Positions 16,141 through 23,745 of a stretch of 64,000 bases of DNA are shown in pieces; within the stretch, counting starts at the first letter, position 1, and every line of letters begins with the position of its first letter. Under the pieces are notes generated by a model. That model did no database searches, had not been told where the DNA came from, and saw only the letters and a list, made by a program, of their open reading frames with translations. The translations under genes and the position numbers were made by a program. The DNA is from Yanghanlia sp047501535 (GTDB lineage Bacteria; Pseudomonadota; Gammaproteobacteria; Burkholderiales; Burkholderiaceae_B), in contig NZ_JAZDRJ010000003.1 in NCBI RefSeq assembly GCF_047501535.1, positions 1-64,000 of the forward strand, read 5' to 3'.

Positions 16141-17745
16141 ATGGTTGACGTGATTTTTCGGCTGCTGGGCGGTATCGGGTTGTTCCTGCTGGGAATGGCG
16201 CTGCTTTCCGATGGCCTGGTCGGCTTTGCCGGAGACGCGTTGCGGCGTGCGTTGCTGCGCTTTACCGGCACGCCCTGGCGGGCGTTCACGTTGGGTGCGC
16301 TGACCACCATGCTGATCCAGTCTTCCACCGCTACCACTGTAACGCTGATTGGTTTCGTCAGTGCGGGGCTGATCGGGTATTCGCAAGCCATAGGCGTGGT
16401 GATTGGTGCGAGTCTGGGTACAACGGCTACGGGCTGGTTTGTAGCCAGTCTCGGCCTGAAGGTCAATCTGGGTTATTACACCTTGCCGCTGATTGGTATT
16501 GGCGCGTTCATGAGGGTGTTGGGGCGTGGCCGCTGGCGCCACATCGGTTTAGCCTTTGCCGGCTTCGGCATGCTGTTTCTGGGCTTGTCCAGCATGCAGG
16601 AAGGCATGATGGGGCTGGCCGATGACTTTGATTTCAAAGCCTTACCTTCACACGGAGTGGCGGCACATGTGTTGGCCATGCTGGTGGGCGTGGTGCTGAC
16701 AACCTTGCTGCAATCTTCGGCCGCTGCAGTGGCCACAACGCTGACTGCGCTGCATGCCGGCACCATCGGCTTCGAACAGGCGGCAGCCGTCGTGGTGGGG
16801 GCCGCGATCGGTACCACGCTTACCGGTGCTTTAGTCACTATAGGGGGCACGGTGGCCGCCAAGCGCACCGCCCTGGCGCATATTCTTTTCAACTTGGGCA
16901 GCGGCGTTGTAGCGATTGTGATGCTGCCGATTTTTCTCGCGTTGCTGGGCTGGCTCAACGAGCATGCCGGGCTGGAAGCGGGGGCAATGAGCCTGGCGCT
17001 ATTCCATACTTTGTTCATTGCCGTGGGTGTGCTCTTATTCATGCCGGTAGTGGGCCGTTTCGAGCGCTTGGTAGCCAGATTGTTGCCGGAACGTAAACAG
17101 GATATGAGTCGCCGCCTGGATACCAGCACGTTGGGTGTTCCGACAGTGGCGTTGGAAGCCTCGCAGCGGGCGCTGGAGTCCATCACCCATCAGTTGGTGG
17201 AAATACAGCGCAAGCTGCTGAGAAAGCCTTTGGATGACGAGCTGCGCGATACGCTGAAGCATGCCCAGGATGGGCTGAACGAGGCCTTGCAGTTTATTGC
17301 CAAGCTTTCTCAGCAGGGAGATGGCGATGCTGCCTTGCATCAGCGGCGGGTGGCACAGTTGCATGCTATCGATCACTTGCTGCGTTTGTGTGGCCGACTG
17401 CAGACCGAAACAGGGCTGGAGCCGGGGGCAGCTGAACATACAGAAATTGTCGACGTTCGCCAACGCATGGAAGAGGTGCTGGCATTGGTTCACGAAGGCA
17501 TCGACGGCGATGCCTCGCTGGATTGGTTGGATATTCTGGAACGCAAGGTGGTGGAGCTGAAAGTGTCTACTCAGGGGGTGCGCAGCCGTTTGTTGGATTC
17601 CGACGCTACGGAAGGCGGGCTGGCGTACGCCTTGCAACTGACAGATTTCCTGCGTTCATTAGAGCGCTCAGCCACCCACGTGCAGCGGGTGTGTCATTAC
17701 CTGTTAGCAGGGCGGCAGGAACCGGTTAAGCAGGCGGATTCTTGA
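16141..17745 (+). CDS. Na/Pi cotransporter family protein with PhoU-like domain
   Basis: A 534-residue protein. The membrane part (1-310) contains the duplicated QSS motif of type II Na+/phosphate transporters (LIQSSTATTVTLIG near residue 60 and LLQSSAAAVATTLTAL near 190). Residues 350-525 are helical and PhoU-like. It may move phosphate, probably outward or for homeostasis, at the inner membrane. It lies 82 nt after the oxidase gene, co-directional; whether it is co-transcribed is unclear. Confidence 0.9.
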   Translation: MVDVIFRLLGGIGLFLLGMALLSDGLVGFAGDALRRALLRFTGTPWRAFTLGALTTMLIQSSTATTVTLIGFVSAGLIGYSQAIGVVIGASLGTTATGWFVASLGLKVNLGYYTLPLIGIGAFMRVLGRGRWRHIGLAFAGFGMLFLGLSSMQEGMMGLADDFDFKALPSHGVAAHVLAMLVGVVLTTLLQSSAAAVATTLTALHAGTIGFEQAAAVVVGAAIGTTLTGALVTIGGTVAAKRTALAHILFNLGSGVVAIVMLPIFLALLGWLNEHAGLEAGAMSLALFHTLFIAVGVLLFMPVVGRFERLVARLLPERKQDMSRRLDTSTLGVPTVALEASQRALESITHQLVEIQRKLLRKPLDDELRDTLKHAQDGLNEALQFIAKLSQQGDGDAALHQRRVAQLHAIDHLLRLCGRLQTETGLEPGAAEHTEIVDVRQRMEEVLALVHEGIDGDASLDWLDILERKVVELKVSTQGVRSRLLDSDATEGGLAYALQLTDFLRSLERSATHVQRVCHYLLAGRQEPVKQADS

Positions 17746-17827
17746 TGCGCGAGCCCGCAAACGGGAGTTCTTCACCGGGCCTGGGGGTTCATGCTATCGT
17801 CATTACGGCGCTTCACGTCGCAATGCT

Positions 17828-18850
17828 ATGACTGAATTCACTTCTTTACCCGACCCTGTACCTGCCCGTAAGTCCGGCCCTTCAGGGCAGGCTCAAGCAG
17901 GCCAGGTTTCCCATGACACGTCTTCTCAGGCAACAGAAGTTGGCCTGAATGTTGAGCTGGTGGCTGTCATCGTGGCTGTCACACAAGGCATGCCGCGCGT
18001 GTTGGTGCGCGATGCCAGCCACGCCTTACCAGCCGGCGCGTTCGAGTTTTCACATCGTTCTTTACAAGCCGCTTTGCGTGCTTGGGTGGAACGGCAGACC
18101 CACCATCCGTTGGGCTATGTCGAGCAGCTTTACACCTTTGCCGATCGGGACCGTGCCAATGCTGCGGGGCAGCGCATCGTATCCGTCAGTTACCTGGGGC
18201 TGACCCGAGAAAAAACACCTGCGGCGGGCGAGACGGCCAACTGGCAAGACTGGTATCGCTATTTTCCTTGGGAAGACTGGCGCGAAGGCCCCCCTGCCAT
18301 CGTTGAAAGCGAGATTCTGCCGCGCCTGAACGAATGGGTGGCCCATGCGCCTGACAGCGCGACCGGTGAGCGTCGCCGTAGGCGTGTCGCCCTGACTTTT
18401 AGCCCCGATCCAGACAGCTGGAATGAAGAGCTGGTGCTGCAACGCTATGAACTTCTGTACGAGGCTGGGTGTGTGCCTGAAGCGCTCAGGCGCTTGGGTG
18501 GTTTGGCCGACAGCGTCGTGCCGGGTACGGCGATGCCGCACGATCACCGGCGAATTCTCGCCACCGCCATGGCGCGGCTACGCGCAAAAATCCGCTATCA
18601 CCCGGTGGTGTTTGAACTGATGTCAGAGCGCTTCACCTTGCTGCAGTTGCAACAGGCGTTTGAGGCGGTCGCAGGGCGTTTGCTGCATAAGCAGAACTTT
18701 CGGCGTTTTATTGAGCAGCAGGCTTTGGTGGAAGAAACAGGCGCTATGGAACGCGGTGTGGCAGGCCGCCCCGCCAAGCTGTTTCAATTCCGCCGCGATG
18801 TCATGGCCGACCGAGCGATTGCGGGCAGCAAGCTGCCACTGGCGCGTTAG
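17828..18850 (+). CDS. nrtR: NrtR, Nudix-derived NAD-metabolism regulator
   Basis: A 340-residue protein: a 38-residue polar N-terminus, a Nudix-fold domain (about 40-200; VELVAVIVAVTQGMPRVLV, LPAGAFEFSHRSLQAALRAWVERQT, RIVSVSYLGL) and a C-terminal winged helix (about 225-330; MSERFTLLQLQQAFEAVAGRLLHKQNFRRFIE). The Nudix box lacks the catalytic glutamate set (REUxEE is RAWVERQ), as expected for a ligand sensor rather than a hydrolase. NrtR proteins repress NAD genes and respond to ADP-ribose or NAD-related ligands. It sits upstream of nadC, whose promoter has two matching palindromes. No Shine-Dalgarno is evident at ATG 17828. Confidence 0.88.
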   Translation: MTEFTSLPDPVPARKSGPSGQAQAGQVSHDTSSQATEVGLNVELVAVIVAVTQGMPRVLVRDASHALPAGAFEFSHRSLQAALRAWVERQTHHPLGYVEQLYTFADRDRANAAGQRIVSVSYLGLTREKTPAAGETANWQDWYRYFPWEDWREGPPAIVESEILPRLNEWVAHAPDSATGERRRRRVALTFSPDPDSWNEELVLQRYELLYEAGCVPEALRRLGGLADSVVPGTAMPHDHRRILATAMARLRAKIRYHPVVFELMSERFTLLQLQQAFEAVAGRLLHKQNFRRFIEQQALVEETGAMERGVAGRPAKLFQFRRDVMADRAIAGSKLPLAR

Positions 18851-18952
18851 TTAGCACGCTGGAACGTTAGTGTTTTGTTGGCTTAATCATACAGTTTAGT
18901 CATCTATCTCCGCACCGCCGCAAGGGCACAGTTTGGTGAACTGCCGCAACAC

Positions 18953-18981
18953 TTGACGAAAATTATGCTCAGATTTAGCAT
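18953..18981 (+). promoter_or_regulatory. Candidate sigma-70 promoter of nadC
   Basis: TTGACG at 18953-18958 and TAGCAT at 18976-18981 are separated by 17 bp (5/6 and 4/6 matches to consensus). The first NrtR-like palindrome covers most of the spacer and the whole -10 element, so binding would block polymerase. Confidence 0.5.
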
Positions 18982-18983
18982 AA
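18963..18983. promoter_or_regulatory. NrtR-like operator 1
   Basis: A 21-bp near-perfect palindrome with half-sites TTATGCTC and (T)AGCATAA. The same pattern recurs at 19123-19143. Placement over the nadC promoter beside the nrtR gene supports autoregulated NAD control; the exact consensus for this lineage should be checked. Confidence 0.65.
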
Positions 18984-19122
18984 TAAATATTAAATGGGCT
19001 TCGGCTCATCGTATATGCGTACTCGGCTGTTACCGGCCATGCGTTTATGTGGCGGCCTACGCCTGCCAGGCGGGGCACGTGAAGTCGCTCTGGTTGATCT
19101 GAGCGGAATTTTTTACGATTAA

Positions 19123-19143
19123 ATATACTCAATATGAGCATAA
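19123..19143. promoter_or_regulatory. NrtR-like operator 2
   Basis: A second 21-bp palindrome, half-sites ATATACTC and GAGCATAA, aligns base for base with operator 1 and ends nine bases before ATG 19152. It would act as a roadblock or allow looping with the upstream site 160 bp away. Confidence 0.6.
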
Positions 19144-19151
19144 ATAACAGC

Positions 19152-20036
19152 ATGTCTACCGTGATCACGACCGACGTTCAGCCGCTGGCTGATGTCATGC
19201 TGGAGCCCTTGGTGCGCGCCACCTTGTTGGAAGACCTCGGCAGAGCAGGGGACCTCACAAGCAATTTGATTATCCCAGCTGAAGATCGCGCAGATTTGCA
19301 TCTGGTGGCGCGTGAACCGGGTGTGCTCGCAGGGCTGGATCTGGCCCGGCTGGCCTTTAGGCTGATGGATGATGGCATCGTCTTCCAGCCGCTGTTGCGC
19401 GATGGCGCCCGGCTGAAGCCGGGGGATGTGATTGCTGCGGTGCAAGGCCCGGCCCGGGCGATTCTTTCGGCGGAGCGTACGGCGCTCAACTTTCTGGGCC
19501 ATTTAAGTGGGGTGGCTAGTGCGACGGCGCGTATTGCTGATGTGATCCGGCCCTACGGCACCCGCGTAACCTGCACGCGCAAGACGCTGCCGGGCTTGCG
19601 CATGGTGCAGAAGTACGCGGTACGAGTAGGCGGTGGCAGTAATCACCGCTATGGGCTGGACGATGCCATTTTGATCAAGGACAACCATATCGCCGTGGCT
19701 GGCAGCGTAAAGGCGGCGGTTGAGCGCGCGCGACAGGGTGCGGGCCATATGGTGGCCATTGAACTGGAAGTAGATACGTTGGATCAACTTCAAGAGGGCC
19801 TGGATGCAGGCGCCACAGTGATTCTGCTTGATAATATGGCGCCCGATATGCTGCGGGAAGCCGTAAACATAGTGGATGGGCGCGCCGTCACAGAAGCTTC
19901 CGGTCGGGTCACGTTAGAGTCTGCTGCGGCCATTGCGCAAGCCGGTGTTGATTACATTGCTGTGGGGGCCATTACCCATAGCGTGGCAGTGCTGGATATC
20001 GGCCTCGATGTCGCGATAGGAGAGGGCGGTGTCTGA
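19152..20036 (+). CDS. nadC: Nicotinate-nucleotide pyrophosphorylase (quinolinate phosphoribosyltransferase)
   Basis: A 294-residue cytoplasmic enzyme converting quinolinate and PRPP to nicotinate mononucleotide, the entry into NAD. Key segments: EDLGRAGDLTSNLIIP, AERTALNFLGHLSGVAS, CTRKTLPGLRMVQKYAVRVGGGSNHRYGL, ILIKDNHI and the C-terminal VDYIAVGAITHS. ATG 19152 (MSTVITTDVQPL) is preferred because ATG 19134 falls inside operator 2. nadA and nadB are not beside it. The stop overlaps the following Bug gene by eight bases, indicating co-expression. Confidence 0.95.
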   Translation: MSTVITTDVQPLADVMLEPLVRATLLEDLGRAGDLTSNLIIPAEDRADLHLVAREPGVLAGLDLARLAFRLMDDGIVFQPLLRDGARLKPGDVIAAVQGPARAILSAERTALNFLGHLSGVASATARIADVIRPYGTRVTCTRKTLPGLRMVQKYAVRVGGGSNHRYGLDDAILIKDNHIAVAGSVKAAVERARQGAGHMVAIELEVDTLDQLQEGLDAGATVILLDNMAPDMLREAVNIVDGRAVTEASGRVTLESAAAIAQAGVDYIAVGAITHSVAVLDIGLDVAIGEGGV

Positions 20037-21123
20037 ACCTCGCGCCAACACAAGCTCAACGGAATTTTCGGGGGCGCCCCGTGAGCCTGGTGCTTCGCCT
20101 TGGATGCGCCAGCTGGGCGTTGTGGTTGCTGCAGCCGTTGTGGTGGCCGCTGCGGCCGGAGTGGCGCGTAGCAACCACTCGGCCGAACCGGCGCCACGCG
20201 CTTGGCCGCACGGGCCAGTTACCCTTGTGGTGACTTTTCCTCCCGGTGGCGGTACCGACACGCTGGCTCGACGGCTGGCTGATCGTCTCCATCACAAGTT
20301 GGGCCACGCGTTCGTCGTCGAGAACCGTGCCGGAGCAAGCGGCAATATCGGCGCTCAGTCGGTGGCCCGGGCCAAAGCAGACGGGCATACGCTGCTAGTG
20401 GCCAACAGTTCATATGCCATCAACCCGGCAGTATTCACTGAGCTGGGTTTTGACCCGGCCCGAGATCTTACCGGGGTGGTGAATGTGGCCTATGTGCCGT
20501 CGGTCATTGTGACCGCGAAAGATTCTTCGTGGGCGGATCTTTTATCCGCGATTGATGCCGGCCGTTCCAGCCCACCTGGGGCGCTTACCGTACCCGAAAC
20601 TGCTCCCAGCTATGCTTCCTGCGGCAATGGCACCCCTCAGCACTTGGCCGCAGGAATGTTGAACCAGAGTACCGGCTCTTCATGGCTGCATGTGCCTTAC
20701 AGAGGGTGTGGGCCTGCTTTGATTGATGTGTTGGCAGGCACCGTTGAATTGGGTGTTGTGACGGCTTCCAGCGCTTTGCCGCATATTCAAGCCGGTACGC
20801 TGCGGGCATTGGCCGTGACCTCGGCCCAGCGCTCTGCTTTGTTGCCAGAGACGCCGACGGTGGCAGAACTGGGCGTGACAGGCTACGAGCTGAACCAATG
20901 GCATGGCTTGCTGGCGCCGGCGGAGACGCCTGAAACGGTTCTGGCACAGATACGCCAGGCGGCGGCCCAGGTGCTGGCGGATGCTGACATGCAGCAAGAA
21001 TTGATCGGCCTGGGTTACGACTTGGTGCCAGAGGAAGCGGCAGGCGAGTTCCAAGAGGTGATTCAGCAGGACCTTGGCCGCTTTGCCGACGCGGCCAAGT
21101 CGATCGGGCTAACGATGAATTAA
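20029..21123 (+). CDS. Bug-family receptor coupled to nadC, possible NAD-precursor binder
   Basis: A 364-residue Bug/TctC protein with an unusual 25-residue polar N-terminus before the hydrophobic export segment (QLGVVVAAAVVVAAAAGVA). FPPGGGTDTLARRLADRL, VVENRAGASGNIGAQSVA, the GNGTPQHLAAGML loop and VPYRGCGPAL define the family. GTG 20029 overlaps nadC, so both should be made together under NrtR. A Bordetella Bug protein (Bug27) is reported to bind nicotinate-type ligands, so a pyridine carboxylate is a reasonable ligand guess. C198 (ASCGNG) and C227 (YRGCGP) replace small residues in the two family ligand-pocket loops, which is unusual. Confidence 0.88.
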   Translation: MSEPRANTSSTEFSGAPREPGASPWMRQLGVVVAAAVVVAAAAGVARSNHSAEPAPRAWPHGPVTLVVTFPPGGGTDTLARRLADRLHHKLGHAFVVENRAGASGNIGAQSVARAKADGHTLLVANSSYAINPAVFTELGFDPARDLTGVVNVAYVPSVIVTAKDSSWADLLSAIDAGRSSPPGALTVPETAPSYASCGNGTPQHLAAGMLNQSTGSSWLHVPYRGCGPALIDVLAGTVELGVVTASSALPHIQAGTLRALAVTSAQRSALLPETPTVAELGVTGYELNQWHGLLAPAETPETVLAQIRQAAAQVLADADMQQELIGLGYDLVPEEAAGEFQEVIQQDLGRFADAAKSIGLTMN

Positions 21124-21971
21124 TCTCGCGCTACGGGGGCGTCGGGCTGATGGCACCATTCGCTCCACGAACCGGCATACAAGGTGCTGCCCGTGAGGCC
21201 TGCAACTTCCATGGCTAGCAGGTTGTGGCAAGCGCTGACGCCGGAGCCGCACTGGTGAATGATTTGCTGCGCCGGCTTGTTGCCCAAAAGCGCTTGGAAC
21301 TCTTCCCGTAATACCTCGGCTGTCTTGAAACGGCCCTGGGCATCGAGGTTTTCTTTGAAGGGGCGATTGAGCGCACCTGGAATATGGCCGCCGACAGGGT
21401 CAAGCGTCTCGTTTTCTCCACGAAAGCGGTCTGCCGCACGCGCATCAATCACCAGACGTTCACGACTTTCTACATTGGCAAGCACATCTGCGTAGCCGAC
21501 TGTCGGCCTGCTTTGCGGGCGCACTGTTAGCGAGCCGCGTTCCGGCTGAGGCGCCGCTGTAGAGCATTCTCCGCCGGCCTCGACCCAGGCCCGCAAGCCG
21601 CCGTTCAGCACCTGTACGCTATCGTGGCCGATCCAATGCAGCAGCCACCACAGACGGGCGGCGAACATGGAGTCTTCTGCGTCGTAGGCAATTACCCGGC
21701 TGTTATCGCTAACCCCTAGCTTTTCCATGCCCTGAGCGAATGCTTGTGGGTCGGGCAGAGGGTGGCGGCCATTGGCGCCATTGCTTGGCTGGCTAAGTAG
21801 CGTACCCAAGTCTGCATGGACAGCCCCTGGGATATGCCCTTCAGAATAGATGCGGGCGCCGGCAGCCGGGTCAGCCAGCACATAGCTGCAATCGACCAGC
21901 AGGATGTTGCCATTGTCTTGCTTGAGCAGCGCAGCCAGTTCATTAGCTGTGATCAAGGCGGGTGTAGGCAT
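21120..21971 (-). CDS. sseA: 3-mercaptopyruvate / thiosulfate sulfurtransferase
   Basis: A 283-residue protein with tandem rhodanese domains. The catalytic loop CGSGVSA (C241) is in the C-terminal domain; the mercaptopyruvate type has CG[SA]GVTA, whereas thiosulfate rhodaneses have CRxGx[RT]. SRVIAYDAEDSMFAARLWWLLHWIGHDSVQVLNGGLRAW is the inter-domain signature. It moves sulfur from mercaptopyruvate to thiols or cyanide in the cytoplasm. It converges with the Bug gene with a 4-nt overlap. Confidence 0.88.
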   Translation of the reverse strand: MPTPALITANELAALLKQDNGNILLVDCSYVLADPAAGARIYSEGHIPGAVHADLGTLLSQPSNGANGRHPLPDPQAFAQGMEKLGVSDNSRVIAYDAEDSMFAARLWWLLHWIGHDSVQVLNGGLRAWVEAGGECSTAAPQPERGSLTVRPQSRPTVGYADVLANVESRERLVIDARAADRFRGENETLDPVGGHIPGALNRPFKENLDAQGRFKTAEVLREEFQALLGNKPAQQIIHQCGSGVSACHNLLAMEVAGLTGSTLYAGSWSEWCHQPDAPVARD

Positions 21972-22127
21972 GGAGTCTCCTTGAAAGATAAGGGTGAAAG
22001 CGTATCAGATCATTAAGGCGGCAGCGACTTTCATTCGGCAGCGCATACTGAAGCGGTGCGTATGTTGAGCAGTAGGCGGCTAGGAGATTGGCGGGCGGAA
22101 CATTGCGCGAGGGACGGCGTTGGATGT

Positions 22128-22150
22128 AACATATATTTGAAATATATCTT
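22128..22150 (+). promoter_or_regulatory. Candidate NsrR operator
   Basis: AACATATATTT-G-AAATATATCTT is a 23-bp near-palindrome that follows the NsrR pattern (AAGATGyATTT-N-AAATrCATCTT) with mismatches only in the GC positions. It lies 25 bp before the start of the hemerythrin-like gene. NsrR is an Fe-S repressor sensing nitric oxide. The nsrR gene is not in the window. Confidence 0.55.
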
Positions 22151-22175
22151 ATAGCCATACAAGCGAGCACGACAC

Positions 22176-22586
22176 ATGGACATAAAGCGTTTCAAGCATC
22201 AGCACGTTGATATTCTTCAACGCATCGACGCATTGCGTAAGCTTTCACACGACGGTGTTGCAGTCAATGCGCACACCATCGCTCAGCAAATCAAAGACCT
22301 GGGAAAGGTGGTGAATCTTCATTTGGCGATCGAGGATCGCATCTTGTATCCCGCTGTGCGTCAGGCAGCCGATGCCCGAATCGCCGCCATGGGGCAGGCC
22401 TATCAGGAAGAAATGAAGGGTATTGCCAATACCTACATACGCTTCACTAATACATGGTCTGACCCTGCTCGCGTGGCCGCCGAGCCCGACGCTTTTAGAG
22501 ACGCAGCCAATACGGTGCTCAAAATGGTGTATCAGCGAATGCAGCGGGAAAACCGGGAGTTTTATCCCGCGATTGAAGGGATTTAA
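22176..22586 (+). CDS. Hemerythrin HHE-domain protein
   Basis: A 136-residue all-helical soluble protein with candidate di-iron ligands H8/H10 (KRFKHQHVDIL), HLAIEDRILYP in helix 2 and the C-terminal RENREFYPAI. Such proteins bind O2 or NO or act in repair of nitrosative damage. It is about the length of one HHE domain, much shorter than YtfE/RIC, and lacks that protein's N-terminal ScdA domain. The upstream NsrR-like site suggests NO induction. It is monocistronic, divergent from sseA and followed by a hairpin. Confidence 0.85.
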   Translation: MDIKRFKHQHVDILQRIDALRKLSHDGVAVNAHTIAQQIKDLGKVVNLHLAIEDRILYPAVRQAADARIAAMGQAYQEEMKGIANTYIRFTNTWSDPARVAAEPDAFRDAANTVLKMVYQRMQRENREFYPAIEGI

Positions 22587-22589
22587 GCA

Positions 22590-22622
22590 GGGCGCGCTGT
22601 GGTTTGCAGGCCAAGCGCGCCC
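22590..22622. terminator. Hairpin between convergent hemerythrin and siderophore-binding genes
   Basis: GGGCGCGCT / AGCGCGCCC forms a 9-bp GC-rich stem with a 15-nt loop right after the hemerythrin stop codon. The T run downstream is weak (CTTTTA), so termination is likely but not certain. Confidence 0.5.
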
Positions 22623-22629
22623 CAGGCTT

Positions 22630-23568
22630 TTATTGCATGGCAGCCAACAGGCTAGAGGTGATTTCTTGCATATTGTTCAAGCCTTCGCCCACGATATACC
22701 AGCCGTTCGGGTCAAGATAAATAACGCGACCGGCCTTGAAAGCTTCCGTTTGGCTGAGTTCAGGGTGTGAAGCCAATGTATCAGCGGCTGTTTTCTCGCC
22801 GCCATTAATCGCACCCCGGTCCAGTACGAGGAGCCAGTCGGGCTGGGCTTTTGCAACAGCGGAGACGGTCTTAGCGCGTTCTTCCGCCATGGCTTTGGCT
22901 TCTGGGGAGTTGGGTTCAGGGCGCGGAGGGACCGGCGCGTTCGGATCCTTGGCAGGCAGGACGGATTCCAAGCCGGTGAGTTCGTAGGCATAGCCGAAGC
23001 GGTCGCCCGGTGCATGGGGAATGACATTACCGCGGATCGTAAACAGAAGGACGCCCGTTTTACCCTTGTTGGCCTCTTGCAGCGCCTGCAGATTGTTGTC
23101 GATACGCGCCAGCGCGGCTTTCGCTTGTTCTTCTTTGCCAAAGGCTTGGGCCAAGGCGAGGTGATTGGCGCGGAAATGCTTCAAAAAGGCGTTAGGGTCG
23201 CTAGTGAAATTAATCGTTGGGGCGAGCTTGGCCAGTTCAGGCATGGCGGGAATGGAGCGCCTGCCTGCGATGATGAGGTCGGGGCTGACTTCGCGCAGTG
23301 CGTCGTAATCAGGCTCGAACAAGGTGCCAACCTGGTGAGTGTCCTTGTAACGAGCCAATTGGCCTTCGTAGGTTGACCGCGGCACACCTACCACAGGGAT
23401 GTCGAGGGCGGCGAGAGTATCCAGCACGCCGACATCAAAACTCACGACTTTTTCTGGGGCGGCATTCAGCGCCAGCGTTCCTTTGCTGTGCTGCAATTCA
23501 AAGGCAGAGGCGGGGGCGCTGGCAAGCAAGGCGGCGCTCAGAAAAGCAAGAGAAATATTGAGTTTCAT
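22630..23568 (-). CDS. Siderophore ABC transporter substrate-binding protein (FatB/CeuE-like)
   Basis: A 312-residue exported protein: signal peptide about residues 1-22 (ending SAPASA), then a type III periplasmic-binding fold (PEKVVSFDVGVLDTLAALDIPVVGVP near 38-63, DYDALREVSPDLIIAGRR, LDRGAINGGEKTAADTL, VIYLDPNGWYIVGEG). It should deliver a ferric siderophore to an inner-membrane importer, but no permease or ATPase gene is adjacent, so its partners must be elsewhere. No lipobox cysteine is present. A possible Fur box lies upstream. Confidence 0.9.
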   Translation of the reverse strand: MKLNISLAFLSAALLASAPASAFELQHSKGTLALNAAPEKVVSFDVGVLDTLAALDIPVVGVPRSTYEGQLARYKDTHQVGTLFEPDYDALREVSPDLIIAGRRSIPAMPELAKLAPTINFTSDPNAFLKHFRANHLALAQAFGKEEQAKAALARIDNNLQALQEANKGKTGVLLFTIRGNVIPHAPGDRFGYAYELTGLESVLPAKDPNAPVPPRPEPNSPEAKAMAEERAKTVSAVAKAQPDWLLVLDRGAINGGEKTAADTLASHPELSQTEAFKAGRVIYLDPNGWYIVGEGLNNMQEITSSLLAAMQ

Positions 23569-23604
23569 AGGTTGTACCAGTCGGTATTAATGGAAGGAGG
23601 TAAT

Positions 23605-23745
23605 ATGCTTAATAAGAATCAGTCGCATTATATATACATATTCAGTAATAGACGGCATGAGGCAGACCGGCACTACACTGAGACACTGGTATGGCGCGGT
23701 AAACTTCTACTGTCGTCAACCCATATAGGCTTTCTTTCGCTATGA
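23605..23745 (+). CDS. Small leader ORF overlapping the ddh start codon (putative)
   Basis: A 46-codon frame begins at ATG 23605 behind a strong AAGGAGG (4-nt spacing) and ends in the TGA of an ATGA overlap with ddh. ddh itself has no Shine-Dalgarno (TTTCTTTCGCT precedes its ATG), so translation of this frame may be needed for ddh. The peptide (MLNKNQSHYIYIFSNRRHEA...) is basic and has no recognisable domain. It could be a coupling leader peptide or chance. Confidence 0.4.
   Translation: MLNKNQSHYIYIFSNRRHEADRHYTETLVWRGKLLLSSTHIGFLSL
23611..23630 (-). promoter_or_regulatory. Possible Fur box upstream of the siderophore-binding gene
   Basis: Read on the reverse strand, TAATGCGACTGATTCTTATT resembles Fur boxes (AATGCGAATGATTCTCATT type) seen in Burkholderiales iron genes. 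It lies about 43 bp upstream of the FatB-like start. It also overlaps the start of the small forward ORF, so iron might influence ddh as well. Match is by eye. Confidence 0.4.

Larger units (their letters stand above)
18851..19151 (+). other. nrtR-nadC intergenic control region
   Basis: This 301-nt stretch carries no convincing coding sequence. It holds a candidate promoter and two 21-bp NrtR-like palindromes, one over the promoter and one at the 5' edge of nadC, detailed separately. The roughly 140 nt between the operators would be a long leader; I see no riboswitch-like fold in it. Confidence 0.6.
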
